NCBI GenBank assembly: GCA_965660945.1
Contig: CBFIBS010000004.1
Span: forward strand, 62,001 to 126,000
From: UBA7985 sp002711265
Lineage (GTDB): Bacteria; Pseudomonadota; Alphaproteobacteria; UBA7985
DNA length: 64,000 nucleotides
Direction of reading: 5' to 3'
The notes beneath the pieces were generated by a model. That model ran no database searches, was not told where the DNA came from, and was given only the letters and a program-made list of their open reading frames with translations. Below, piece by piece: positions 7,744 to 17,422 of the stretch. The translations under genes and the position numbers were made by a program. How positions within the stretch are numbered: position 1 is the first letter of the stretch; every line of letters begins with the position of its first letter.

Positions 7744-9120
7744 TCAGAAGACCCCGACGCCGACCGAGAACAGCTTCTCGGCCTTTTTCACGAAGTCCGA
7801 GTGCGAGAGCAGCACCACCCGGTCACCCTGCCGGATGATTTCTTCGGGCTTGGGGGGAATGAATGCCTCGTCGCGGACGATACCACCGACCAACAGCATG
7901 CCGGCTTTCTCGATCTTCTGCACCGTCTTGCCGGTGATTTCCGCGCCCTCGGCCGCCTCGATATCAAAAATCTCGCCGAAGCCTTCGCCGACTGAGTGCA
8001 CGGCCCGAATCCGCCCCTGACGCACGTAACGCAGGATCGAGGACACAGTGATCAGCCGCGGGGAAACCACCACGTCGATGCCCAGCTGACCGACCAGCGA
8101 GGAAATCGACTGCCGGTTGACGATCGCCACCGCGCGTTCGGCCCCCAGCCGTTTGGCCTGTAGGGCGGCGAGGATGTTCAGCTCGTCATCGTTCGAGGCT
8201 GCAACCAGCGTCTCTGTCTTGTCCACGCCCGCCTCGGCCATCAGCTCGGCTTCGAGCGCGTCCCCTTGCAGCACAACGGTCCGGCTCAGGTGCTGGGCGG
8301 CGTACTTGGCCTGATCGTTGTCGACTTCAATCAGCTTGATCCGCAGACTGGAATTCTGAGCCTCGAGCCGCTGGGCAAGGTTCAGACCAATGTTGCCGCC
8401 GCCCATGATCACCATGCGGCGGCCTTCCTGCTCTTCGTGGCCGAACAGCGCGAGCACGCGCTCGACCTGGTCCGCCTGCGCCACAAAATAGACCTCGTCG
8501 CCGGCCTGCAGCTTTTCCTCACCGGTGGGGATCAGCATGTCCGACCCCCGTGCCAGTACCAGAATGCGCATGCTCAGCTGCGGGAACAGGTCGGCCAGAT
8601 GGTCGAGCGGGGTTTCGAGAATCGGGGTTTCATCAAGGCAGCGAACCCCGACGAACACCGCCTGTCCCTTGCCCATGGGAATCACTTCAAACGCGCCCGG
8701 TACGGCCAGCCGCCGCTGGATCGATTCAGCGACTTCGACCTCCGGGGCGATGATATGATCGATGGGCATGTGGTCGGCCTGGAACAGGTCCCGCCACTCG
8801 GGGCGCAGGTAAGTACCCTGCCGAACCCGGGCAATCTTCTTGGGCACCTGGAACAGGGTATGGGCGACTTGACAGGCGACCATGTTGATCTCATCGACCT
8901 GGGTCACGGCGATGATCAGGTCAGCATCGGCTGCACCGGCGCTCTTGAGCACGTCCGGATGACCCGCGTGGCCGACGATCCCGCGTACGTCGAGATTGGT
9001 CGTCGCCGCAGCGATCAACGCCGGGTCAATGTCAATCATCGTGACATTGGTATCGAACCGGGACAGATACCGGGCGATGTTGGAACCAACCTGCCCGGCA
9101 CCACAGACGATTACGCGCAT
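7744..9120 (-). CDS. trkA: Trk potassium uptake system NAD-binding protein TrkA
   Basis: Peripheral regulatory subunit of the Trk potassium channel; it binds nucleotide and gates the membrane subunit TrkH/TrkG. The 458-residue product has two RCK modules, each with a Rossmann NAD-binding half followed by a TrkA-C half. The first begins MRVIVCGAGQVGSNIARYL; the second begins RRMVIMGGGNIGLNLAQRL near residue 234. Length is typical. It follows ntrX by 28 bp on the same strand, the usual neighbour in Rhodospirillales-type ntr clusters. No trkH is in the window. Confidence 0.95.
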   Translation of the reverse strand: MRVIVCGAGQVGSNIARYLSRFDTNVTMIDIDPALIAAATTNLDVRGIVGHAGHPDVLKSAGAADADLIIAVTQVDEINMVACQVAHTLFQVPKKIARVRQGTYLRPEWRDLFQADHMPIDHIIAPEVEVAESIQRRLAVPGAFEVIPMGKGQAVFVGVRCLDETPILETPLDHLADLFPQLSMRILVLARGSDMLIPTGEEKLQAGDEVYFVAQADQVERVLALFGHEEQEGRRMVIMGGGNIGLNLAQRLEAQNSSLRIKLIEVDNDQAKYAAQHLSRTVVLQGDALEAELMAEAGVDKTETLVAASNDDELNILAALQAKRLGAERAVAIVNRQSISSLVGQLGIDVVVSPRLITVSSILRYVRQGRIRAVHSVGEGFGEIFDIEAAEGAEITGKTVQKIEKAGMLLVGGIVRDEAFIPPKPEEIIRQGDRVVLLSHSDFVKKAEKLFSVGVGVF

Positions 9121-9148
9121 GATGTTTCCCGCGCTCCGTTAAACGGTC

Positions 9149-10648
9149 TCAGACAGCCCCTGACGAGGCCTGCGTATCGCTGCCGCCGCCGCTGCCACCA
9201 CTGGCCGGATCGGCGTCGGTCAAGCCGCCACCGGGACCGCCTTCAGGGCCGCCGTCGGGGCCAGCGCCAGCCTCGTCCTCTTCGGACTGGGCCAGCGCGC
9301 GCAGCTTGCGGTGCAGCGCCGAACGCTCCATGCCAACAAATTTCGCTGTTCGAGTGATGTTACCGCCGAAGCGCAGCACTTGCGCATCGAGATACTGGCG
9401 TTCAAAGGCCTCGCGCGCCGAGCGCAGGGGTAGGGACATGAGATCAGCAACCCCGGCACCGGACAGCACGGCCGGGCCTTCACTGGTGATATCGGGCGGC
9501 AGCATGTTCGGGCGCACGATCCGATCGCCCTCGAGCGGTGCCATGATCACGATCCACTCCATGACGTTGCGCAGCTGGCGCACGTTGCCCGGCCAGGGGT
9601 AGGCCTGCAGCACCGCCAGCGCATCGCCACCTAGTTCCAGCGGCTCCTTGCGCGCCTCGGCCGTAAGCCGGTCGAGGAAGGACCGCGCCAGATCAGCGAT
9701 ATCCTCGGGGCGGCTGGCCAGCCCGGGGATTTCGACCTCGACCACGTTTAGGCGGTAGTACAGGTCTTCGCGGAACAAGCTTTCGTTAATCAGCGTTTTC
9801 AGGTCGCGATTCGTGGTCGAGATGATCCGGACATCCGCCCTGACTTCGGTGCTGCTGCCCAGCTGAGTCAGCGTTCCCCGGTGCAGGAACCGCGCGAGCC
9901 GCGCCTGAGCGTCGGGCGAGAGATCACCCACGTCATCGAGCAGCAGCGTGCCGCCGTCGGCCTGCTGGATCATCCCCATCATCGGTGGGCGCTGGCCGGT
10001 GCCGGCGTCGCCGAACAGCATGGCCAGACCTTCTTCACCGTCGAGTTCGAAGCACGGAACCTCGATGAACGGCTGGTCGGCGCGGTGGGACTGGTTGTGC
10101 ATCATCCGGGCGATCAGGCCCTTGCCGGCGCCCGGTGGGCCGGAAATCATAAGGCGGCTGTTGGTCGGCGCCACCCGGTCGACGGTCTGACGCAGGGTCT
10201 GAATGGCGTGGCTGCCGCCGATCAGGTCGGTGTCTTCGCCTGCCTTCTGCCGCAGCACCGCGTTTTCGGCCTTCAGCGCCGAGGTCTCAAGCGCGCGCTG
10301 GATCAGGATCAGCAGCCGGTCGGTGTTGAAGGGCTTTTCGACGAAGTCATAAGCGCCCTGCTTGATCGCGCGCACGGCGGTCTCGATCGTGCCGTGACCG
10401 GACATCATGATCACCAGCGTCGAGGGAATGCTCTGCTGATATTCTTCGAGCAGGGCGATACCATCGGCGGTCGAACCCTGCAGCCAGATATCCTGAAAAA
10501 TCAGATCGGGGCGGGCTAGGCCCACCTGTCGACGGGCCTCGGCGTCACCATGCGCAGTCCGGACCCGGTAGCCCTCGTCCTCCAGAATGCCGCTGAGCAG
10601 CATGCGGATATCGGCTTCATCGTCTACGATCAGTATGTCGGCGGACAT
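9149..10648 (-). CDS. ntrX: Nitrogen-related response regulator NtrX
   Basis: Response regulator partner of NtrY, linked in alphaproteobacteria to nitrogen, redox and envelope control. In the 499-residue product the receiver domain has predicted phosphoacceptor Asp53 (FQDIWLQG) and Lys105 (EKPF). An AAA+ domain follows with a Walker A-like GPPGAGKG at 170-177 and Walker B LLLDDVGDL near 235-243. A Fis-type helix-turn-helix lies near residues 420-460. The GAFTGA sigma54-contact loop is absent (about 211-226), as in other NtrX proteins. The last 40 or so residues are Gly/Ser/Asp-rich. I use ATG 10648 rather than TTG 10651; GGGTGA precedes it. Confidence 0.93.
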   Translation of the reverse strand: MSADILIVDDEADIRMLLSGILEDEGYRVRTAHGDAEARRQVGLARPDLIFQDIWLQGSTADGIALLEEYQQSIPSTLVIMMSGHGTIETAVRAIKQGAYDFVEKPFNTDRLLILIQRALETSALKAENAVLRQKAGEDTDLIGGSHAIQTLRQTVDRVAPTNSRLMISGPPGAGKGLIARMMHNQSHRADQPFIEVPCFELDGEEGLAMLFGDAGTGQRPPMMGMIQQADGGTLLLDDVGDLSPDAQARLARFLHRGTLTQLGSSTEVRADVRIISTTNRDLKTLINESLFREDLYYRLNVVEVEIPGLASRPEDIADLARSFLDRLTAEARKEPLELGGDALAVLQAYPWPGNVRQLRNVMEWIVIMAPLEGDRIVRPNMLPPDITSEGPAVLSGAGVADLMSLPLRSAREAFERQYLDAQVLRFGGNITRTAKFVGMERSALHRKLRALAQSEEDEAGAGPDGGPEGGPGGGLTDADPASGGSGGGSDTQASSGAV

Positions 10649-10826
10649 CAATCACCCAGTTAGTTGCTCGTGCATCGCCCCGAAATGCCGGTTGTGACCC
10701 CGGCCTGAGATGCCTGAATTAGCTATCGGCCCCAAATGTGGCTGCAATACCACAGTCAATTTGACGCTGCCAAGATAAACTCCTGTGACAGCCATGCCTT
10801 CTGGCCCCATCCAGCCTCATCCGACC

Positions 10827-13130
10827 TCACCCAGCCGGCGCCGGGAAGATCATCTGAGCCTTGGCCCCGGGCAGGTCGTCCGGGCCGTCGCCGTTGCCCA
10901 GCAGCAGCTGACCGCCGTGGTCTTCCATAATCTTCTTGACGATCGCCAGCCCCAGCCCGGTGCCCTTCTCACGGGTCGTGACGTAGGGCTCGGCCAGCTT
11001 GGGCAGCAGGTCGGCCGGGTAGCCCGTGCCGTTGTCGTTGACCGTCAGCACCGTGGCACCCATGTCGGTCTGCTGCAGCGACACGCGGATCAGGCCGTCG
11101 CTTACGCTGCCATCGATGATCGAAGGCTGCAGCGCCTCGGCCGCGTTCTTGATCAGGTTGATCAGCGACTGCGAGACCAGCTGCGGGTCACAGACAACCT
11201 CGCGCGGCTCCAGTCCGGTCAGATCCTCCAGCCGTACGCCCTCGAAGCTGTTGCCCTGCAGCGAGATCACGCGCCGGGCGATTTCCACCAGATTGTGGTC
11301 ATCGACCCGCGGCGCCGGCATCCGCGCAAACGACGAGAATTCGTCCACCATGCGCGCGATGTCGCCGACCTGGGTGATGATGGTGTCGGTGCAGGTCTGG
11401 AACACCTCGGGGCTGTCCTCGATCTGCTTGAGATAGCGGCGCTTGAGCCGCTCAGCCGAGAGCTGGATCGGGGTCAGGGGGTTCTTGATTTCGTGAGCAA
11501 TCCGCCGCGCCACGTCCGACCAGGCGGCCTGTCGCTGGGCAGAGAGAAAATCGGTGATGTCATCGAAGGTCAGCACATAACCGAGCACGCTCTCACCCTG
11601 CATTTCCGTGACCACCGTGGTCTGCAGCGTCCGCACTTTGCCGTCAGGGCGGGTGTAGAGCACGTCGTCGGCGTGCAGCGTCGTCGGCTCCATCTTGGCT
11701 CGGGCTAGCAGATCACCGAAGACCGGGAACAGCTCGGTCAGGCGGGTGCCAACGTGCTTTTCCAGACGGAAGTCGACCAGCTTGTTGGCGCGCGGGTTAG
11801 GCAGGTTGATGCGAAGCTCGCTGTCGAGGCCGATTACCCCCCGCGAGACACCGGAGAGCACAGCCTCGGAGAAGCGACGGCGCAGGTCGGCTTCGTCGGT
11901 GGCCCGCAACAGCTCGATCTGCTGCGCCTCGATCTGGTTGGCCATGCCGTTGAAGGTGTGGGACAGGGTTGTCAGCTCATCCCCTGCAGCGTCGTCAGAG
12001 ACCGATACCCGGGTGGACAGGTCGCCCGAACCCAGCCGGTCCGCTGCCCGCGTCAGCTCCAGCAGCGGCGTCGTCAGCCACAGCGCGAACCGCAGCCCGG
12101 CCATCCCGGCAACGATCACCAGCAGCAGCGCGACCACGAGGAACAGCAAGCCGAAAATCAGCCGGTATTGCTCGGCCGCACGCCCGAGGTTGGAGTAGCT
12201 CGATGCCGCTTCCTGGGTCTGTTCCACCCGGGCGACGACTTCCTCGAGCACCGGGATCGTGGCGAGCAGGTAGGTCTCGGCGAGATAGGGCGTATCCAGC
12301 GCGATCAGGATCGACAGATCGTCCGAACCCGGCAGGGAAATATCGATCCCGCGCTGGGCCAGCTGCGTGCCGGTTTCCCCGTCGATGGCTTCCGGGCGGA
12401 TTTCCTGCGCCAGATCGAAGAACGACTGCGGGATGCTGCCCAGATCCTGATCCGCAGCGAGACCGGAAGTAATCAGCACCTGACCGTTGGCCTGAATGAT
12501 GTTGGCACTGGAAAGGCTGCGCAGGCCGACCGCTTCGTCGATCAGCTGCTGCAGGTCGTCGGTATCGCTGGCGCTGGGGCCGAGGTCTTCGATCCGCTCT
12601 GCGACGCTGGAGGCCTGATAGTTGAGGCGCTCGCGGTGCTCTTCGAGATAGGCTAGCGCAACGTCGCGCGAGCTGTTGATGGCATCGCTCACAGCGCCGC
12701 CGAACCAGGTCTGAATGCCAAAGCCCAGCACCAGCACCGCCACCAGCGAGATCACCAGGGTTGGCAGGCTTGCCACGACGATCAGGAACAGCACCACGCG
12801 CCGGTAGACCTGCGTGCCCGAGAGCCGGGCGCGAATGTCGGTCCAGGTGTAGTAGCCCTGTACGGCGATGAAGGTCCCGAGTGCGACCAGAATCACCATG
12901 TCGAACCACAGCAGCGACACGATCCGGCCCAGCGGTCGGGTCGGGCTGAAACCACGCCACAGCTCGAACCCGGTCCACGCCAGTACCAGCAGCGAGACCA
13001 CCGTCAGCGCCCCGACAAACAGCGTCAGCGTGCGGTTACGGCCAACACCAACGACCATGCTGTCAGCCTGATCCGCGTCCGACCCGTCGTCGGCGCCAAG
13101 GTCTATTTTTGGTAAGGATGCTTCACTCAT
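10827..13130 (-). CDS. ntrY: Nitrogen-related membrane sensor kinase NtrY
   Basis: Transmembrane histidine kinase that phosphorylates NtrX. The 767-residue product has N-terminal membrane segments at about 32-52, 70-90 and 107-138, a periplasmic stretch to about 320, and a further membrane segment at about 325-350. HAMP and PAS domains follow, then the kinase core with His546 in ARRIAHEIKNPLTPIQ and N/G boxes LINLIKNAAEAL, DNGTGY and KGTGLGLAIVKKI. The start is ambiguous: ATG 13130 has GGATGA upstream, while GTG 13145 would add five residues. It starts 37 bp after the ntrC stop. A 175-bp gap before ntrX may hold a separate ntrX promoter. Confidence 0.93.
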   Translation of the reverse strand: MSEASLPKIDLGADDGSDADQADSMVVGVGRNRTLTLFVGALTVVSLLVLAWTGFELWRGFSPTRPLGRIVSLLWFDMVILVALGTFIAVQGYYTWTDIRARLSGTQVYRRVVLFLIVVASLPTLVISLVAVLVLGFGIQTWFGGAVSDAINSSRDVALAYLEEHRERLNYQASSVAERIEDLGPSASDTDDLQQLIDEAVGLRSLSSANIIQANGQVLITSGLAADQDLGSIPQSFFDLAQEIRPEAIDGETGTQLAQRGIDISLPGSDDLSILIALDTPYLAETYLLATIPVLEEVVARVEQTQEAASSYSNLGRAAEQYRLIFGLLFLVVALLLVIVAGMAGLRFALWLTTPLLELTRAADRLGSGDLSTRVSVSDDAAGDELTTLSHTFNGMANQIEAQQIELLRATDEADLRRRFSEAVLSGVSRGVIGLDSELRINLPNPRANKLVDFRLEKHVGTRLTELFPVFGDLLARAKMEPTTLHADDVLYTRPDGKVRTLQTTVVTEMQGESVLGYVLTFDDITDFLSAQRQAAWSDVARRIAHEIKNPLTPIQLSAERLKRRYLKQIEDSPEVFQTCTDTIITQVGDIARMVDEFSSFARMPAPRVDDHNLVEIARRVISLQGNSFEGVRLEDLTGLEPREVVCDPQLVSQSLINLIKNAAEALQPSIIDGSVSDGLIRVSLQQTDMGATVLTVNDNGTGYPADLLPKLAEPYVTTREKGTGLGLAIVKKIMEDHGGQLLLGNGDGPDDLPGAKAQMIFPAPAG

Positions 13131-13167
13131 CGATGGGTCATCCACGCTTCATCGAGGTGTGATCCAG

Positions 13168-14646
13168 TCAGTCGTCTGGTCGTCGCAGGCCCCGGATCAC
13201 CTCAATATCCAGATCCCGTATTTTCTTCCGAAGCGTGTTTCGGTTCAAGCCCAGCACTTCAGCGGCGCGGATCTGATTGCCGCGAGTGGCATCAAGGGTC
13301 TGCTCGATCAGGGGTTTTTCCACTTCCCGCAGGATACGGTTGTAAAGCCCGGCTGAGGGTAAACCATGCGTATGGGCCGAGAAAAAGGCGCGAAGGTGTT
13401 GATCCACGGCCTGACGCAGGGACGCGTGAGCGGTCTCGTTCTGCCCGGTGAGAGACCCTGCAAGCTCCTTCACCACCACGTCGGCGTCGATTTCGTTTTC
13501 CGAATAGAGCGCACAGATACGCCGGACGTTGTTTTCCAGCTCGCGAACGTTGCCCGGCCAGCGGTGCTTTTTCAGCTCGTCGAAGGCCTCGGCCGTGAAC
13601 GACTTGTGCGGAAGGCCCTGGGCGGTGTTCTGGTCGACGAAGTGCCGGACCAGATCCGGGATGTCATCGAGCCGCTCGCGCAGAGGTGGCACCCGCACCG
13701 GCACCACGTTGATGCGGTAGAACAGGTCTTCGCGGAACAGTCCCGCCTTGACCGCCGCCGTTAGATCCCGGTGTGTCGCAGCGACGATGCGGACGTCTGC
13801 CTTGATCTTCTGGCTGCCACCGATCCGGGTGAACTCGCCTTCCTGCAGCACCCGCAGCAGCCGTGTCTGAGCCTCCTGCGGCATGTCGCCGATCTCGTCG
13901 AGGAACAGGGTGCCGTACTGGGCCTGGCTGAATTTGCCGTCAAAGCGAGAGTTGGCGCCGGTGAAGGAACCCTTTTCGTGGCCAAACAGCTCGCTTTCGA
14001 TCAGCTCCTTTGGGATTGCCGCCATGTTGACGGCGACGAAGGGTGCCTCGCGGCGGCGGGAGAAGTCGTGCAGGGCGCGGGCGATCAGCTCCTTGCCCGT
14101 GCCGCTCTCACCGGTGATCAGGGCGGTAAGGTCGGTCTTCACCAGCCGGGCGATGACCCGGTAGATGTCCTGCATCGCCCCGGAGCGGCCGATCAGCGGC
14201 AGGCGGTCCAGCCGCCCGGTTTCGCGGTCTTCCTGGCGTTCTTTGAATTCCTTGGCCGCCGTGGCGCGCTGGGTCGGCTGGGCGAGGCCGCGCTCGACCG
14301 CGTTCAGCAACTCGGTCAGATCAAAGGGCTTGGGCAGGTATTCGAAGGCGCCGCGGTCGGTCGCCTTCACCGCCGTCACCAGCGTGTTCTGCGCCGACAT
14401 CACGATCACCGACATATCGGGCCGTACGGCCCGGATGCGCGGCACCAGCTCCAGACCATCACCGTCGGGCATGTGCACGTCCGTGATCACCAGATCACCG
14501 TCACCGGCCTGAACCCACTGCCATAGCGTTGAAGCGTTGCCGGTCGCGCGGACCCGATGGCCGACCCGGCCAAGGGCACGGGACAGCACGGCGCGGATCG
14601 CGCGGTCATCGTCAGCAATCAGAATTGTGGCGTTTGTCTGCAACAT
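13168..14646 (-). CDS. ntrC: Nitrogen regulator NtrC (sigma54 activator)
   Basis: Phosphorylated by NtrB under nitrogen limitation, it activates sigma54 promoters such as glnA and amtB. The 492-residue product has receiver phosphoacceptor Asp56 (VITDVHMP), Walker A GESGTGKE at 179-186, an intact sigma54-contact motif GSFTGA at 226-231 (GAFTGA variant), Walker B TLFLDEIGDMP, and a C-terminal Fis-type helix-turn-helix (NQIRAAEVLGLNRNTLRKKI). The open frame runs 33 codons further upstream. ATG 14646 gives the canonical MLQTNATILIADDD start. It lies 46 bp after ntrB. Confidence 0.96.
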   Translation of the reverse strand: MLQTNATILIADDDRAIRAVLSRALGRVGHRVRATGNASTLWQWVQAGDGDLVITDVHMPDGDGLELVPRIRAVRPDMSVIVMSAQNTLVTAVKATDRGAFEYLPKPFDLTELLNAVERGLAQPTQRATAAKEFKERQEDRETGRLDRLPLIGRSGAMQDIYRVIARLVKTDLTALITGESGTGKELIARALHDFSRRREAPFVAVNMAAIPKELIESELFGHEKGSFTGANSRFDGKFSQAQYGTLFLDEIGDMPQEAQTRLLRVLQEGEFTRIGGSQKIKADVRIVAATHRDLTAAVKAGLFREDLFYRINVVPVRVPPLRERLDDIPDLVRHFVDQNTAQGLPHKSFTAEAFDELKKHRWPGNVRELENNVRRICALYSENEIDADVVVKELAGSLTGQNETAHASLRQAVDQHLRAFFSAHTHGLPSAGLYNRILREVEKPLIEQTLDATRGNQIRAAEVLGLNRNTLRKKIRDLDIEVIRGLRRPDD

Positions 14647-14692
14647 ATTTAAGCATTTAGACCGAAACCTCGAGGAGGAAAAGCAAAAATGC

Positions 14693-15766
14693 TCAATACA
14701 TAGGCAATTGTAGCCGAAAAACAGTTTTGCCCGGCTCGGACTCAAAGTCGACGAACCCGCCCATGTCGTCGGTCAGCTTGGAGACCAACGCCAGTCCGAG
14801 CCCCGTTCCACGTGCCTTGTTGCTGGTCACGAAGGGGTCGAACACGGTTTCTCCCAGCGCAGCCGGAATGCCGGGGCCGTTGTCGGTAATCATCAGATGA
14901 AGCGGCAATTCGACGCGTTCTCCGCTGCCGCCGGGCGACATGCGCGTTCCCAGACGGTAGCGGGTGGACAGGGTGACTTCCCCGCGCTCTTCGGGGACGG
15001 CCTCGCAGCTGTTTTTCACCAGATTGAGGACGATCTGGATCAGCGAGTCCTTGTGGCCGGCGACGAAGGGCAGCGAGGGGTCAAAGTCTCGCTTGAAGGT
15101 CACGCTCGCCCCGAAGCTGTTCTCGGCCAGCGTCAGGACATGGTTGAGCACCTCGTGGATGTTCACCGCTTCGGCGACGCTGCTCTCGAAGTTGCCGAAG
15201 ACCTCCATGCGCTCGATCAGGCTGGAAATCCGGTCGACCTCCTCCTCGATCAGTGCGGTCAGCTGCCGGTCTTCTTCATCCTCGATGCTGAGGGAGAGCA
15301 GCTGGGCCGCGCCCTTCATCCCCGCGAGTGGGTTCTTGATTTCGTGGGCAAGCATGGCGCCCATCGAAGACATCGAGCGACCGGCGTTGATGTTGGTCAG
15401 CTGCTGGTCGAGCGTCGCCGTCATTCCGCGCGGGAGCAGGCTGATGATGACCGCGCCTTCTTCTTCGACGCGATTGAGCAGGGGCGAGACGTGGGCAGTG
15501 ACGCTGTGCTCCCCGATTTTCGGGCTTTCCAGGTGGATATCGAACTCGCTGGCCGAGTTCTGCCGGTTGCGCGCGACGTCGATCAGGCTGATCAGCGGAT
15601 TGTCGGCGGGCACGTAGTCGGTCAGGGGCGTGCCGTTGAGCACTTCGGCCGAGTGCTGCAGCAAATCCTCGGCCGCCGGGTTGGCGGCGCACACGCAGTT
15701 CGCCTGATCCACCACGATCACCGGGTGGGGCAGGCTTTCGAGGATAATGTTCGAAGACAGGGTCAT
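14693..15766 (-). CDS. ntrB: Nitrogen sensor histidine kinase NtrB
   Basis: Soluble kinase/phosphatase of NtrC, controlled by PII proteins. The 357-residue product has an N-terminal PAS domain (ILESLPHPVIVVDQ onward), the H-box with His141 in MLAHEIKNPLAGMKG, and the N and G boxes LVLNLVKNSCEA, DNGPGIP and RGTGLGLALV. No membrane segment is seen. ATG 15766 was chosen for its AAAGGGGCG upstream and because it gives the canonical start. It follows dusB by 19 bp, reproducing the classic nifR3-ntrB-ntrC operon. Confidence 0.96.
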   Translation of the reverse strand: MTLSSNIILESLPHPVIVVDQANCVCAANPAAEDLLQHSAEVLNGTPLTDYVPADNPLISLIDVARNRQNSASEFDIHLESPKIGEHSVTAHVSPLLNRVEEEGAVIISLLPRGMTATLDQQLTNINAGRSMSSMGAMLAHEIKNPLAGMKGAAQLLSLSIEDEEDRQLTALIEEEVDRISSLIERMEVFGNFESSVAEAVNIHEVLNHVLTLAENSFGASVTFKRDFDPSLPFVAGHKDSLIQIVLNLVKNSCEAVPEERGEVTLSTRYRLGTRMSPGGSGERVELPLHLMITDNGPGIPAALGETVFDPFVTSNKARGTGLGLALVSKLTDDMGGFVDFESEPGKTVFRLQLPMY

Positions 15767-15785
15767 GGGTGACGCCCCTTTGTCG

Positions 15786-16847
15786 TCAGGCCGCGATGGC
15801 CAGCGCCGGGGTGTCCGGCACAGTGATTCCGTCGCCTTCAACGGCTCCGGCTTCGATGAAAAATGCGTGGACGACGCCGATCATCTGCGCCGGGTCATCT
15901 GTGGTGTTGGCAGCCTTTCGGTAAGCCGCAGCCTTGTCGATGCCGACAAGCGCCGAGGAAACGTGCTTGCGCACCTGCCGTAGCCCGTGAGCTTTGCCGT
16001 GGTAGGACAGCATCCGGTCGATCAGAGCGCAGAGCTGTGCGCTGCGCGTCGCGGCGTCTGGCGCCTTCCTCGGTCGGCGGCCGGCGAGGTGGTCCACGGT
16101 CTGATCGATGAGCCAGGGCCGATCCTGCGCGCCGCGCCCGATCATCACTCCCGATGCGCCTGACTGCGCCAGCGCGCTGTCGGCATCCTCGCGGCTGCAG
16201 ATATCGCCGTTGACCAGCACGGGCAGCGTGGTGGCCTCGACCACTGCGCCCACGCGGTTCCAGTCCGCCTGCCCCTTATAGAACTGGCAGCGGGTGCGGC
16301 CGTGGACGGTTATGCCGTCCAGTCCCGCCCGTTCAGCCAGCGCCGCCAATTCGGGGGCATTTAAGCTGTCGTCGTCCCAGCCCAGCCGCATCTTGACCGT
16401 CAGAGGAACGTCGATAGCGGCCCGCACCGCATCAAAAATCGCCCCGCACAGGGCCTCATCGCGCATCAGTGCTGAGCCGGAAGCCTTGTGCACGACCTTG
16501 CGCGCCGGGCAGCCGAAGTTGAGGTCGATGGTGTGGGCGCCGCGGCCCTCCATCATCCGTGCGGCTTCTGCGATCAAACCCGGTTCCGTGCCGGCGAGCT
16601 GGACAATGATGCCGGGCTCGTCATCGATGGCCTGGTTGAGCTTGCGGCTGTCCTTGATCTCCCGAATCGCGGCCTCCGAGGCAATCATCTCGGTCACGAC
16701 CTGCCCCTGACCGAGGCTGCGGATGTGATCACGGAAGGGGCGGTCGGTCACGCCCGACATGGGCGCGAGCAGCACTCGATCGCGCCAGCCCAATCGGGTC
16801 AGGCGCGCATCCTGCTGTGACCAATCACGGGCGGTATCGCTTTTCAT
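15786..16847 (-). CDS. dusB: tRNA-dihydrouridine synthase DusB (NifR3)
   Basis: FMN-dependent reduction of uridine in the tRNA D-loop. The 353-residue product is a TIM barrel with LAPMSGVTDRPFR, EMIASEAA, the catalytic-cysteine block DLNFGCPARKVVHKASGSALM, GITVHGRTRCQFYKG and NGDI. It is the first gene of the dusB-ntrB-ntrC-ntrY-ntrX-trkA run and divergent from ftsB. The frame can be extended to TTG 16883; ATG 16847 is the preferred start although its ribosome binding site is weak. The 134 bp to the ftsB start must hold promoters for both directions. Confidence 0.95.
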   Translation of the reverse strand: MKSDTARDWSQQDARLTRLGWRDRVLLAPMSGVTDRPFRDHIRSLGQGQVVTEMIASEAAIREIKDSRKLNQAIDDEPGIIVQLAGTEPGLIAEAARMMEGRGAHTIDLNFGCPARKVVHKASGSALMRDEALCGAIFDAVRAAIDVPLTVKMRLGWDDDSLNAPELAALAERAGLDGITVHGRTRCQFYKGQADWNRVGAVVEATTLPVLVNGDICSREDADSALAQSGASGVMIGRGAQDRPWLIDQTVDHLAGRRPRKAPDAATRSAQLCALIDRMLSYHGKAHGLRQVRKHVSSALVGIDKAAAYRKAANTTDDPAQMIGVVHAFFIEAGAVEGDGITVPDTPALAIAA

Positions 16848-16981
16848 GTCCGATGAACTAGGCGAGGGGTCGCTTTCCTGCAACGACTGGTTTATATTAT
16901 GCGCAACATTTGAGCATTTCCGGGCTGTTTCCTCGGCCCTTAACGACCCGATTTCAGAGACTTATTCAGAGGCCCAGCGCC

Positions 16982-17299
16982 ATGTTTGCCCGTCGGCTGA
17001 CCCAACTTGCCCGCATTTACCTCATCCCCGCCGTCTTCGCGGCGGCTTGCCTGTACTTCATCTTCCACCTGATCACCGGAGAGCGTGGCTTCCTCGCTTA
17101 CCTCGCCATCAGCAAGGAGCTGGATACCGCGCAGGCCATGCTGTCGGACCTGCAGCAGGAACAGCGCGCGCTCGAACGGGACGTGGCCCTGCTACGCGAT
17201 ACGCCGGTGGATCTGGATATGCTCGAGGAGCGGGCGCGGATCGAGCTGGGATACGTCCGTCAGGACGAGATGATCATCGTCTACGATGGGGGTAAATAA
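16982..17299 (+). CDS. ftsB: Cell division protein FtsB-like (septum formation initiator)
   Basis: Small bitopic divisome protein of the FtsB/DivIC family. In the 105-residue product a short cytoplasmic N-terminus precedes one membrane helix (about residues 11-33). A coiled coil follows (ELDTAQAMLSDLQQEQRALE), then the family's C-terminal LEERARIELGYVRQDEMII block. ATG 16982 with AGAGG upstream was chosen over an in-frame ATG 72 bp earlier. In alphaproteobacteria ftsB usually lies between eno and pdhA. Here pdhA follows but eno is 9 kb away, and dusB is divergent. Confidence 0.9.
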   Translation: MFARRLTQLARIYLIPAVFAAACLYFIFHLITGERGFLAYLAISKELDTAQAMLSDLQQEQRALERDVALLRDTPVDLDMLEERARIELGYVRQDEMIIVYDGGK

Positions 17300-17318
17300 C
17301 CAACTTATGGTTAATCAA

Positions 17319-17346
17319 TAAATAACTGTTTTTTTACAGTTATTTA
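17319..17346 (+). terminator. AT-rich hairpin between ftsB and pdhA
   Basis: A perfect 11-bp stem TAAATAACTGT (17319-17329) / ACAGTTATTTA (17336-17346) encloses a six-T loop. Because the T-run sits in the loop and the stem is AT-rich, it is not a classical intrinsic terminator. It could be a weak terminator, an RNA processing site or a regulatory palindrome in the pdhA leader. Its AT-richness stands out locally. Confidence 0.45.
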
Positions 17347-17422
17347 AGTCTGATTGTTTTTCGCGAAAATACCGGTATTTTGGTGGTGTAGATCCCTATT
17401 CCCCAAAAGACGGAAACCGGCC

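Noticed and set aside
8266..9357. A 363-codon plus-strand frame opposite trkA
   Set aside because: Antisense shadow of trkA; no homology features and no ribosome binding site.
11995..12978. A 327-codon minus-strand frame inside ntrY in another phase
   Set aside because: Arg/Ala-rich shadow frame in the same strand as ntrY; ntrY domains explain the DNA.
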